A stretch of DNA of 64,000 nt from Cordilura impudica (lineage: Eukaryota; Arthropoda; Insecta; Diptera; Scathophagidae), in the NCBI GenBank assembly GCA_963682025.1, contig OY821517.1:110869625-110933624 (forward strand), given 5' to 3'. Positions within the stretch are counted from its first letter, which is position 1. Each line of letters begins with the position of its first letter. Below are positions 1-11,376 of the stretch, in pieces. Below the pieces are notes generated by a model. The model was given only the letters and a program-made list of their open reading frames with translations, was not told the origin of the DNA and did no database searches. Position numbers and translations under genes: made by a program.

Positions 1-800
1 AAACCAAACTTACCAGAAATGAGGAAAATAACAAAAAAAAAATTGTAAAAGAAAAACAAAAACCCTTTTTAATGGTTAGTGAATCTCATTAGAATTTAGA
101 TGAGGCTTAATGAGTCATTGTTTTGTCCGTTGTGTGCGTGTGTGTGTGTGTGTGTGTGTGGGTGTATGCAGCACAAATATTGTATGTACAAACGACACAA
201 TAAAAGGACAAAGACATTTACGGATAAAGAAATACTAAAATAAATGGCAAACCATATAAAAGCTGAGTAGGCGAAAATAACAAATACACAGCCACTCACA
301 CATACAATTTTTTGCACTAACATTATAAAATAAAATAGCAGTGGTTTTCTCTAACAACTACAATACTTTTAGAATTATCAAATACAATAATAACCTTGGC
401 AACATGAGTAATACAATCAAATTACCATGGGCTCCGATTTTGATGCCGAGCAAAATTCATAAGAAAATTAATACTGGAGCCTACGGCCAAGGTCAAGCAG
501 TAAATGAGCTACTCGAGACGAACCAATAGCTCAAGTAGGAACAAATTAAATTTGTTTATGTTTGAGAGCATGTAAAAATATATATATAAATATTTAGTAT
601 AACATCTTTCACGGTATTCGTAACCATGGATGGGACATGGGCACACCATTTCATACCCGAGTTTAGTGAAGAGCCAGAATTCAAATGGAGATAAGTCACA
701 TAAATATAGTGGCTGTAGGACGATATGAGTGTAAATTTGTGCAAAATTGTATCAAGGAAGATGTGATAACTCTGCACTCTTTTGCAAATAGCACTCAAAT
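1..800. other. Non-coding AT-rich stretch with a (GT)n microsatellite
   Basis: There is no convincing gene here. A near-perfect GT dinucleotide run lies at about 131-161. Short open frames are present but have no recognisable domain and are rich in residues expected from AT-biased non-coding DNA. Confidence 0.6.
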
Positions 801-2330
801 AATATTCTTGGTTAATGGTTTGGTCCAGCGAAAGGAATCCATAAGTATTACCCCACGCTAATCAAAGATATATTTTAACATTACCTTCATTAATGAATGA
901 ATTTGGCATGATCTTCGTAGTTTTACTTCCCCTTTTGCAAAGTATTTCCTTGATTAATCGGCTGGTCTATCAGTGCTAAGCGGCTTAGTCTTCCAGTGCT
1001 ATTCTACCTCGGGATAACTGGCAGGAACTTACCCGGCCAGTTTGGAAAAGAAGCCTCACCAAAAGCTATAAATTGGTATCATGGATAAGCCATATGTCCG
1101 AAGATGATTCACGGAATTGCATATAACAAAAGCAAAGTAAAACCGGAGAAATGGCTGCCAAATCCCATAATTATGTTGGTGTCCCAAGGTGCAACGTTAC
1201 TAATGATGCTACGTGCGTGGAAAACGAGGAAGTGAATGGGTGAGTCAGTAACCCTGTCAAAGATGACCATTACGGAGAAGTTGGAAGCAAGAGTGTAGCT
1301 TGAAGTCGAGTCAAATGCGTGTATGCGTCGGATACCAGTTGGAAATTTCAAAAGTGGGTTCGGTACGTTGTCGATATCAGCCTTACTCCCCTGATGGAGA
1401 CAATTAGTATGAATAAGCGTAGTAGACACCATATGCAACCTGATTTGAAAATCGAGTGCGGACAGCTATCAATATCACCTCGCATGTCTAGCCATAGGGG
1501 TGATAGCCATAGCAGCAAGAAGGAGTGTAGTAGACGATAAGGTTGAAACAATGGACCAGTAGTCGAAGAGCGAGCTCGGAATGCTACCAAAGTCATCTTG
1601 CATGTGCAGCCATAGGGATGTTTGAGGTAGCAGGATGAATGAGTGTAGTAGACGAGAGTGTTATCAAGAAGTGTCAAGAGGTATAAGAAAGATGTGCCTT
1701 TTTGCACTGCTAACGATCGAAAATTAGTTGCTGAACCCTTAAATGGTTTTTTTGGGAATGTGCCCTCGTGGAGTTAGGTGGTGGTTGTGGTAGCCCAAAA
1801 TCACGGGAAGAACACAGTAACACGTGGCATAGCATTCAACCAGGCGTTGCGACCCTCAGTGCAACAGGGTCCAGATAGGACCAGCCAAATAACAAAGGGC
1901 GCAGTGTGTGCCAGAGACATCTCTCCACGTTTTTAGTCCCTCTTATGACGAGGACGCATTGTATTCTACCCAGTGCTAAAAAACCGTCTGGCTCTGTCGT
2001 CGTGACTGGTCTGCACTTTAGATAAATAGAGACTTCGCTCCACACGTAATGAAGCATTATGTTTCCCAATAGTTGACGCCATTTAAAAAAATTGTCTCTT
2101 TGGAACCAATTGAGACTTGACTCGATAGAGGCACAAAATATCCTTTGAAATACAACATCTTTGATCATCAGCATCAAATCTTGAATATCCTTATCGTCTT
2201 TCTCGTAAGTTGATGGTTTTTCCGTCTGGACTCTTTCTGTCTTCAGTGCTTTCTCTGTGATGTAAAAACTGGGTGCCTTGTTTAGTATCAATGATCCAAA
2301 TCTAATAAAGATAATATCACATTATATTCT
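801..2330. other. Unassigned, locally GC-richer segment with broken open frames
   Basis: The base composition is visibly less AT-rich than the flanks. Two imperfect copies of a phrase ending in 'GTAGTAGACGA' (near 1525 and 1645) suggest local duplication. On the minus strand 1836-2291 is open for 151 codons, with no motif I recognise; its Trp/Cys/Pro/Arg-rich composition resembles a decayed mobile-element protein more than random AT-rich sequence. I cannot name a family. It could be an old LINE or LTR fragment or unique sequence. Confidence 0.25.
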
Positions 2331-2718
2331 ATAGGAGGGCCAGCTTATCCGAATGATCTCAATTTAAATAAAACTTAAAAGTGTTCTTAACTGGTACCAT
2401 ATAAATAAATTTATTTAACTATATTCAGATAATTTGTTGCAGCGAATGGATATAGCTGAATGATTCACGAAATTATTCAAATTCCATTAGCATAATAAAG
2501 GTCAATTGTAACATAAACACTAAAGAAATAGTATTGTTGTACACATAATATATTATCACATAATATATATTAATTCAAATTACTTATCTTTTTTACACCA
2601 TCATAACTGCTCATAGAATTAAGTTTATTTCACATTTGTTTCCAATTTGTTTCGGATATGCTATCCAAATTTTGACGTTTAAAACAAAAAGTAATTAAAT
2701 ACTGTGAAAATAAAAAAA

Positions 2719-3250
2719 AACAAGTAAGAAAATTATAGTCGGTTGAATATACGATACAATATACTATGCATTTAGAGAAAGGGTGCCACATATTGGATAT
2801 AGACAATAAGCACAAACCATTGTCATTTATATTAATTATTTTGGCTGTAGGTGTGAAAAGTTTCTTATGTTTTTATGGGGACTAGGTCAAAAAATTGACT
2901 GATCTTGACCGTATTTGCTTTCATGACTATGAATTGTCCTACGGGGTTTGTTTCCGGACCACTGACTAATGGGTGTAATAAGCGAACACAAACAATATTT
3001 GACGGGATTTATACGATAATTTGGATATTATGGCAAATTAAGTTGATCTAATAGGGCACTAAGTCCGAACATTCAATAACATTTGTCTTATGGCCGGTAG
3101 AGGCTTTTGTAGTATATTTCGTCAAAACATTTTAATATTTGCATTTAATATTTGATTGCAATGTATACATGGACACACAGATAGACGGACGGATATCGCT
3201 GAATCGACTTAAAAAGTGACTCTTAGTGGATCGATGTTATAAAAACAGAA
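2719..3250 (-). repeat. DINE-1/HINE-like repeat, reverse, diverged
   Basis: The left edge reads AACAAGTAAGAAAATTATAG, the reverse complement of the conserved 3' tail of the family seen at 12.9, 19.9, 23.7, 31.6 and 39.4 kb. Near 3170-3200 is the reverse complement of the 'GTCC ATGTATAC' and (GTCY)n segment (GGACACACAGATAGACGGACGG). DINE-1/HINE elements are known as short non-autonomous relatives of Helentrons with subterminal inverted repeats, a GTCY microsatellite and a 3' hairpin. This copy is internally diverged. Confidence 0.65.
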
Positions 3251-3435
3251 ATTCATTATACTCTGACAATATAAAAAATCGATTTTCGAACACATTCTCA
3301 GTGAAGAAACTGAAAAATTCACTTATTTTCACATTCTCTGATCATTCTAAAATGACAGCTTTCAAATCCAAATGCATCGGCCATGTACACAGAATTAAAA
3401 TTGTTACAAAAACAAAATCAAAAACAAATAAGATA

Positions 3436-4500
3436 ACCGACTATAAAATACCCTACGCCATGAGTTTCGAGAGGCTATCTTGGATCCAACTTTGCCGAGG
3501 CAATAACTACATATAAAAAGTGTGCATAGACCCAATATTAGTACTGTTTTATTGATTTGCAAAACATCAAAGCTGACGTTATTCTCAAATTTGGCCATGG
3601 TCAGTAAGGTCACTTATGACTAAAAACGGTCTAAGAGGGTTTATATGTGGACTTATCGTTAGTGGGAATTATAGGAAATTATGTCAATATATATCTTAAA
3701 TCTTAATACCATTTTTGTCTGCCTGGTGGGGGTAATTTGTTTGGACTTAGGTTTCAAATTACACCGATTTTCACAACCTTCAACAGAGTTTTTCTATTGT
3801 CGACAAAAGCTTGTATACGGGATATGTATATAATACTGTTATGCAAAATACTGTTTAGACAAAATGCTGGTCAAAAAAAATTTTAAAAATCCTGCTTTTC
3901 GTAATACTGTTTTACAAAATACTGTGTTTCATAAAACTGTTTTACAAAATACTAGATTTCACAATACTGTTTTGCAAAATACTGTGAAGTAAAAATGCAG
4001 GTTTACAAAATTCATTTTATTAAAAAAAATTTCAAAAAAGTATATAATTTTCAACAATTAACAAAACTTTTTAACAAAAAATTAATTTCAATGCATTTCA
4101 TAAACTTAAATTAGTACAAAATTTTTTTCAATTCGCTTTAGGTAGCGTGCATGGCTTAATTGACACCTTTTCCTTATAACTCTTTTAATGTTTGTTTACG
4201 CTTTTCTTTTCTTTAAATTTATGCAACGTTTTTCTCCATTCGCAAATTTTGAAATAGTATTTTCAGCTACCACGACCTCAATACCCAACTGCGAAAACCA
4301 ATAATAAGCTGACGATATATAAATTGAGATAAATTTTACTTCATTATTGCAGTGAAGGTTTTTGTAAAAATAAAGCAAAGACCCGAACCCCTTGTATACT
4401 AATTCATCAAAATAGTTTGAAATTAAAGCCACAGTCAGATGGACAGACAGACAGACGACTGACTCATAGAGTGTTACTGAGTCGATTGGTGTAATAAATG
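3436..4500 (-). repeat. Degenerate reverse HINE-like copy interrupted by an AATACTGT minisatellite
   Basis: Near 3440 are ATAAGATAACCGACTATAAA and TACCCTACGCC, reverse HINE tail motifs. The matching (GACA)n run, reverse complement of GTCY, is at about 4440-4456, followed by a sequence like the 'GAGTCGAT' block. Between them, about 3838-4005, lies an array of short units around AATACTGTTTTACAA repeated roughly six times. The copy is old and the boundaries are approximate. Confidence 0.4.
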
Positions 4501-5748
4501 TATGCTCCAGATCAAATGTGATATTGATAGTTAAAAATATCAGCACAAACTCATTATGTGGTATAATAAGCTGAGAATATGTGCAGTACCACACAGATCT
4601 GCTGAAGCAATACTGAACTATTTGACAGGGTATATCATACTGGATGATGAATGTGAATAGAGATTTCGAAAATTTGCCATGGGAACAATACAATATAGCT
4701 TGCATGATGGAATATGTAAAAATATAAACACAACTACACAATAGTGGATAAATACCCTGCAGGAAATGTCAGTAGTAAAACAGTACTGATTCACAATTGA
4801 CTTTGTCACTAGTACTACTATATGCCAGACAATGTAATTTTCTATAGACATTTAACATGTTCGTGTCATTGCCAATCACTAGTGACATTGGTACTATTGA
4901 TTAGGTAGTGACTAGGTAGTTCTCATGGGACCATATGCAGACATTGGAACCAGAGATTCTTGTACAACTCTGATTGTTCTTACATTTTTCTTCTATAACT
5001 TCGTTTACTTATTATGTTTTTTTTTTTTAATTTATTATAAAATATATTTTTATTTAACTTTTATATTAAATTTTTCTATATCTTGCTTTAAAACTTTAGT
5101 TTTTCATTCAACCGCGTGTTCTTCAAACAAAACTATAGAAATCAAGAAGAAGCTGACACCACAACTTCATTATGGAAATTTTTTGACAAATAAAGTAAAG
5201 TAAATAGTGTAGACGCTAAGTTGACAATGTCAACAATATAGTACACAAAAGTGGTGACTTGGGGATACTTGACCTCAGGCTTTCTGAAGGGTATAGCTAG
5301 GAATATTTAATTTGGAAGGAGGTTTCTAGTGTGTGAATAAAAAACCACGATTTTCTTCTAATCCATTATTGTAGAGCAACACAGTAGATAGGGGCTTAAA
5401 ATAGATAGTCCCTTAAACCGAAGGTGTTCATAGTTGTCATTGAAAAATAAATTTTAACCCATAATTTATGCAATCAATGCGATGAAACACAAAACATAAT
5501 TTCTTCGCTTCAAAAAGCGTCATCTCAAATATATGTAAAAGTACATATGTAGGTATGTACAAAACCGTACATCACATATGACAACTCTTACGAAAACTGA
5601 GAATAGTGGAAATTAGAAGTATAAATGCAAAAAATATTCAAAATTCAAAAATAACGATTGTTTGTTTGGACAGAGTTGTATCTTCTGAAATTAATACAAA
5701 GTAAAGCTGTATGGTACGAAAACTGAATCTAACCACACTGCTCATAGG
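4501..5748. other. No recognisable feature
   Basis: This is AT-rich sequence with T-rich runs near 5018 and no coding, RNA or terminal-repeat signal I can support. Confidence 0.5.
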
Positions 5749-5835
5749 CCTGACTTTAAGTGAGTGTGTTAAAGCGCTGACCAAAAAGTGCAAGTACGAG
5801 AGTATGTGAAGGTTCATGGTTCAAAACCTCACGGC
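5749..5835 (+). repeat. Possible tRNA-derived SINE head
   Basis: A B-box-like sequence GGTTCAAAACC is at 5818-5828. An A-box-like TAAGTGAGTGTGTTAAAGC lies about 55 bases upstream, the spacing of an internal RNA polymerase III promoter. The flanks do not form a clean acceptor stem, so this is not a functional tRNA. I see no second copy of equal quality in the window; a weaker look-alike lies near 20965-21010. Confidence 0.35.
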
Positions 5836-6489
5836 CGCCCTAAGTAGAAAAAATTTTCATATAGAAACAATCTATTCAATTAAAACATAACAATTATCAC
5901 AATGTTCAATAAATTGCTGATTAAGGCTGAAATGCCAGAAACCGGTCCGATTAAGAATAAAGTGCAGTTATGAATTTTTGAAATATATGCTTTTTTCGTC
6001 TTTACCACGCACCATTAACAATAATGTTTAAAGAAAAGCTTTCATAAAAAAAATTAAAATAGTTCTTTCATTTCTTAGCGAATTGGAATTTTAGTTTAAT
6101 AAATCTTCGGAACTATATTATTTTTTTCGGCTACTACTGTAAGATTAACTTAAATTTGATTTAAAGATTTTCACTCTTTATATTAACTTAATACCCTTTA
6201 GATTTTTATTAGTATTATATTGAAAAACTTGTTCGCTAAGTGGAGATTTTCTATGAATAAAAATAAATGTACAATGATGTGTTCTCATTGCGGCAGATTT
6301 TGTTATTTAATATTCACAAGCAGTGCAAATAGTATTCACCATAAAAGCATATTAAGATAAAAGTAAATGTGTTTTGGTGGAAGGGCTTTTTGAAATTTTT
6401 TCAATAATTTTTCTTAATAATACTAAAACAGTTTGAATGCCAAAATAAATGTGAATGTGAATGAGGGTATTGGCAAAATATATTTACTA
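5836..6489. other. No recognisable feature
   Basis: AT-rich sequence without a gene, terminal repeat or microsatellite worth naming. Confidence 0.5.
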
Positions 6490-8115
6490 CTAGTAAGCCC
6501 TGTCGTGCTTCGCAACAACTTACCGATAGTTATTGACATGTATGTGTTCATAATTAATTTTTAATATGAAGTTTGTATTGTAAAAATTATTTTTTTTTTT
6601 TTGACTTATTATTTTCTATAAATATAAAAAATATTATTTTCGATCTTTATCATTTTAAGGATCGAGTTAGAAATTATTCAGGCTCAATATCAAATATTTT
6701 TACTTTACCTTACATAAAGCAAAAACATTTACTCTTTGCTTGGATTATCATTTGGTTGCTTCCAGCAAATGTATATGATTGTAACTTTTTACCAAACCAA
6801 CTATCTACTGCTTTTGGTATCTGATGAGGGTTTTGGACTCTTCCCGAGACAGCTGTATAACCTTCTATTCAGAATATAGTTAAATTTTTGAATCAAGTGT
6901 GCCAATTTTTTTTTGTTTTATGTAAAGTAAAAACTTTTGATATTGAGCCTGAATAATTTCAAACTCAAAAAATTTTTTTCTTTTATAATTTATCATTTCG
7001 ATATTTGCTGATGTATATAATATTTTGTTTTTTGATTCAGTGCAAACATTATCATTATATAGCTGCTACCAGAAAGCACTCGATTTTCCAATTAAAATCT
7101 GGCAACTCCTTACGATTGGCCTTGAATTTAGAATATTATTTGGCAACATTTTATTTTAACGATTTTTGATTTTGCCGATCTTTGATTTTTAAGATTTTTG
7201 TTCGATGAAATTTTTGTTTTTCACGATTTTCGGTTTTTGCGATTTTGGGTTTTAGCGACTTTTGAATTGGCGATTCCGACCATTCACAGTAGTCATAGTA
7301 CCTAATATTTTTTGGATGGGAGGTTTCACATCCGCAAATCCCGTCCCTTTTTTCTCTGACTCTTCGGACTAATTAATTATGGGATCACACTAAGTCCCAA
7401 CGCCCTCCTGTTCCTGTACTGTAGATGCAGGACATTTAATATTTAGTTTTCATGGGTAGTGCCCTTGGTATGCTCCCGCCCATTGTTTGGCCGACTACTC
7501 ACATTTCCTTATCATGGACTTATACGAAGTTGCAAGGCTTCCCCTTTAAGAGTTCTTCAGTTATATGATATTATTATATATTAGATATTTACTTTTTATG
7601 GCACCGCCTCCTCTGATCATGCCCCTTTTTTCTTCAACTAATCGCATGAATAAGTTATGAGGGCACGCAAAGTCCCACGGCTCTCACCATTACAGTACTG
7701 CAGATATATTTAATATATCGTTTCTATGTGATGTGCCATATCCGTCCCGCTTTACTATATATGCCATCAGACAAATTTTCATAGTTTTCATTGTCATAGT
7801 ACTCGAGATATATAATATTTAATAATTAGTTTGTATACCATGCCCACTTATTCGATCCCGCCCCTTATTGGCACGGCTTCTAACATTAATAATGGCTGAC
7901 CTCACACAAATTTTTAAAGCTGCCTCTATCCTAGTACATAACACATATGATATTAAAAGTTAACTTTTTGTGGGAGGTTCGACGCCCACGAAGAAATCAA
8001 CAATATTAATAACTTGCAGTTCCTTAGAGATACACAGTAACACTCTGAAAAGTTTCAGGAATATCGCTACAACGGTTCAGACTTCTATCAGCTACAAACA
8101 AACAAGCGTTCATGC
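6490..8115 (-). mobile_element. Non-autonomous Helitron, reverse orientation
   Basis: The left edge, read on the minus strand, is a Helitron 3' end: a short hairpin around GTTGCGAAGCACGAC, then GGGCTTA and CTAG (6490-6493) followed by T. The right part, reversed, matches the forward element at 8208-9341 block by block. Both have a GTTTGTTTGTTTG head, repeated 'GGGCGTGGCACCTCCCA'-like modules, then a tract of 'CAAAAATCG' repeats (reverse complement at about 7160-7265). It has no coding capacity. A ~40-bp inverted repeat (about 6668-6710 versus 6925-6965, containing GAAATTATTCAGGCTC or close variants) lies inside it. The 5' terminus near 8115 is eroded. Confidence 0.7.
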
Positions 8116-8207
8116 CTTCACTTTTACATATCGCACCTGTACCTCTAAAGTGAGTCAACTCAAAATTTACAAATTTTCAGTAGAGGCAAAAAACTTTTTT
8201 TTTTTAA

Positions 8208-9341
8208 TCTATACTAATATTATAAAGAGGTAATGTGTGTTTGTTTGTTTGTTTGTTTGTTTGTAGGAGGTAATCTTCGTAACTACCAATATGATATTCC
8301 TGAAATTTTCACAGTGTCTTACTGCGGATATGGGAAGTGCTATAGGCTATAATTTTTTAAATATTTTTGGTGGGCGTGGCACCTCCCACACAAAGTAAAT
8401 TTTTAATATCATATACATATATTGAGTACTATGATAGGGAGACCTTTGCAAATTTGTGTGAGGTCACCTATTGTTAATATTAGTAGCTACGCCGGAAATG
8501 GGCGGGATCAGATAAGTGGGCGTGGTTCCTCCCATACAAGTAATAGTTCAATATTATATATCTCGAGTAATGTGATAGAGAGAGCTTTTCAAATTTTTCA
8601 GATGTAACCTATTATTAATGTGAGTAGTCGGATGCAAAATGGGCAGTATCGGACCAATAGGCGTGGCACCTGCCATAATTAGTAAATATAAAATGTCATA
8701 TATATGGAGTACTGTATTAGTGAGAGTCTTGGGACTTTGTGTGAGCCCATAAGTAATTCATTTGATTAGTTAGACAAAAAATGGGCGTGATCGGAGCTGT
8801 GGGCGTGGCACTGCCCATACAAAGTAAATATATGATATCATATAACTGGTGTACTATAAAAGGGAAAGACTCGACATTTTGCATGAGTCTATCAGATATT
8901 AATGTGAGTAGTCCAATAAAAATTGGGCGGGATGGGATTAGTGGCACCTCCTATGTAAAAAATATGAAGCACTACGAAAGCGACAGTCTTTTGATAAGTT
9001 CATTAGTTATCAATGTGATTTGTCGTGGAAAATATATCGCCAAAATCAAAAATCGCCAAACCCAAAAATCGCGAAAAATTAAAATCGCCCAAAAAACAAA
9101 AATTTTCAAAATCAAAAATGGGCAAAATCAAAAATCGCTAAAAAAAGAAAAATTGTCAAATGTTATTCTAAGTTCAAGGCCTACAGTTAAGTGTTGCCAT
9201 ATCTAATATGAATAATCCATCTTCTTCTCATGGGTAGGAACGCCGAAAAATCTGATAATTGTTGTACCGAATGAAAAAACAAAAAAAAACATTGTATATC
9301 AGCATCAGCAAGCATTGAAATAAAAAGATCTATATTTATAA
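8208..9341 (+). mobile_element. Non-autonomous Helitron, 5' part (3' end missing)
   Basis: It starts with TC at 8208 in TCTATACTAATATTATAAAG, preceded by host A, followed by a (GTTT)n run at about 8238-8262. The body contains at least four diverged ~143-bp modules and then 'AAAATCGCCAAA' repeats near 9040-9150. It ends abruptly at A9341, where the next Helitron 5' end begins. Its own CTAG end is absent from the window, because host sequence rather than the rest of this element follows the block at 11587. Confidence 0.75.
8365..8965 (+). repeat. Tandem ~143-bp modules inside the Helitron
   Basis: The phrase GGGCGTGGCACCTCCCA, or a close variant, recurs near 8371, 8518, 8660, 8801 and (shortened) 8940. 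Each is followed by AAAGTAAAT, an AT stretch with TATCATATA, and GAGTACTATGATAG. The spacing is regular, about 141-147 bp. The same module occurs once in the Helitron at 9342-9789 and several times, inverted, in 7260-7990. Helitron filler expanded by tandem duplication would explain it. Confidence 0.7.
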
Positions 9342-9789
9342 TCTATACTAACATAATATAGAGGTAATATTTGTTTGTTTGTTTGTAGGAGGTAATCTCC
9401 GTAACTACTCATCTGATCTTCCTGAAATTTTCACATAGTCTTACTGCGGATATGAGAGTGCTACAGGCTTTAATTTTTTTAAATTATTTTTAGTGGGCGT
9501 GGCACCTCCCATACAAAGTAAATTTTTAATATCATATATATTAAGTACTATGATAGAGAAAGCTTTGCAAATTGATCCCAGGTCATCTATTATTAACGTG
9601 AGTAGTCAGACAAAAAAATGGGAGGGATTAGACAAATGCACGTGGTACCCCCACACAAACTTAATATTAAATGTGATATATCTGAATTACTGTATTAGTG
9701 AGAGCCTTGGGACTTTGCGTGAGACTTTTCATAACGATTAGGAAGGCGGGAGGGGGAGGGTGTAGCGAAGCACACCGGGTTACATCTAG
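9342..9789 (+). mobile_element. Complete short non-autonomous Helitron
   Basis: The 5' end is TCTATACTAACATAATATAG, preceded by A9341. The 3' end is a hairpin GGTGT-AGCGAAGC-ACACC (about 9759-9776), then GGGTTACAT and CTAG at 9786-9789, followed by T9790. Length is 448 bp. It contains one copy of the 'GGGCGTGGCACCTCCCA' module. Insertion between A and T, 5' TC, 3' hairpin and CTAG are the defining signs of Helitrons. No coding capacity. Confidence 0.85.
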
Positions 9790-10246
9790 TCTTATATATA
9801 AAATTCTTCAGTCGCGGTGTTTGTGGTAAAATTCCGCCGAAACTGCTCGACCGATTGTCATGAAATTTTGTGCGAATATTGGGTAGGTCTGAGAATCGGA
9901 CAACGTCTATTTTTTTTCTTTGATGGGGCCACTGGGAGGGGTACCCCCCATACAAAGTGAACTTTTAAAATCTGATATCTGGAGTACTATGATAGCTATA
10001 AGTGCCACGCCCACTTGAGATATCAAAAAAAGATGCCTGTTGTCCGTTTCTGAGACCTACCCAATATCCGCACAAAATTTCATGAGAATCGGTCAAGCCG
10101 TTTCGGAGGAGTTCAATTACAGAGACCGCGACACGAGAAGTTTATATATATTTTTGTTTTTCATTTTATTTTTTTGTTTATTGCGATTTGACTGCAATTC
10201 AGAATGTATGTATGTTTTATCATAGAAAATTTTTTTATGGACCCGA

Positions 10247-10377
10247 TAGGTGGCGCTGGGGTAAAGTCATTTCGAATATTCTTATTTACGGTGCGATTTT
10301 ACTGAAACTAAAATATACATATATGTATGTTACATGATGCCAAAAATTTTTTTGTTGGACCCGGTAGATGGCGCTGG
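10247..10377 (+). promoter_or_regulatory. Two CTCF-like motifs 118 bp apart
   Basis: TAGGTGGCGCT lies at 10247-10257 and TAGATGGCGCTGG at 10365-10377. Both fit the AGRKGGCGC core known for insect CTCF. They sit in the two copies of a ~117-bp duplication within the Helitron. Binding is an inference from the motif alone. Confidence 0.35.
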
Positions 10378-11376
10378 CATTCGAAAAATAATGAGTTGTC
10401 AAATTTATTTAAATGTTATAAGTTCCAAAATTCACAAACGTTTTTATATACAAATATTCTAACCAAAAAGGAAGGAAAAATTGCATTGGCTATTGCTTTA
10501 TCCGGAATAGCCGCAACATTATTGCATGGTGGTCGCACAGCTCATTCAGCACTCAAATCACCGTTAAATGTACAAACGAATGAGAATGCCATATGTAATA
10601 TAAAAAAACATTCCGGTATGGCAAAAGTTCTGCAAAAATGCAATATTATTATTTGGTATGAATATAACATGGCTTACAAATATTCCTTAGAAGCACTACA
10701 TAGAACTTTAAAAGATTTGAAAGGCAATGAAAGACTTTTTGGTGGAGCTCTCATTTCATTATCCATGATCCAACGGCTGACCAGTTTTCAAAACAACTAC
10801 TTGGTTAAGTGAAATAACTATTTAAGCCGCAAAAAATTTCGATGTCGATAATATTAATGTTATTATTCAGGACATGATTGATTCCGAAAGTTTTATTTCA
10901 AATCTATGGATAGTGTTGTTGAGGAAAATGAAGCAGTCACTTATCCAACAGAATTTTTGAATTCACTTGATGAACCAGATATACCTCCACATTTATTAAA
11001 ATTAAAAGTTGGTTCTCCAATAATTTTGCTACGTAACATCAACGCTCCCAGACTATGTAATGGCACCAGGTTAATTGTTGAGAGGATAATACTCAATGTT
11101 ATTGAGGCCACAATTCTCAAAGGCAAATTTAAAGGTGAACATGTCTTGCTGCCAAGAATTTCTATGTTTCCTACCGACACACCGATAATATTCAAAAGAT
11201 TGGAATTTCGGAACAAATTGGGCTTTACCATGACCATCAATAAATCTCAAGGACAATCATTGCAAATATGTGGTTTGGACCCCGAAAACAGTTGTTTTTC
11301 CCATGCCGGAAAGCCAGCAAATTTATTAATTTACTGCCAGAATAAGGAAACTAAAATTATTGTTCACTCTTTTTAG
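10327..11376 (+). pseudogene. Helitron PIF1-type helicase, deleted and inactive
   Basis: Two open segments, 10327-10812 and 10906-11376, cover parts of the Helitron RepHel helicase. The first has the family phrases ALAIALSGIAATLLHGGRTA and SGMAKVLQKCNIIIW, but the Walker A P-loop is missing. The Walker B DE motif reads YE (IIWYEY in place of IIWDEC), and the 'GDFRQ' motif after FGGALISLS is gone. The second has KLKVGSPIILLRNI, NGTR and INKSQGQSLQICGL, but then jumps from ENSCFSHA to GKPANLLIY, deleting the conserved LYVACSRV segment that supplies the motif VI arginine. Segments of this kind unwind DNA for rolling-circle transposition; this copy cannot. N-terminal Rep is absent. Confidence 0.85.

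Noticed and set aside
1109..1707. Overlapping open frames on both strands suggesting a gene
   Set aside because: No recognisable domain, no consistent frame, and the frames overlap each other on opposite strands.
4196..4741. 181-codon minus-strand open frame
   Set aside because: It overlaps a degenerate HINE copy with its GACA microsatellite; the composition is what AT-rich repeat DNA gives by chance.
5749..5835. A true tRNA gene
   Set aside because: The acceptor stem ends do not pair cleanly and the D and anticodon arms are not convincing; kept only as a possible SINE.
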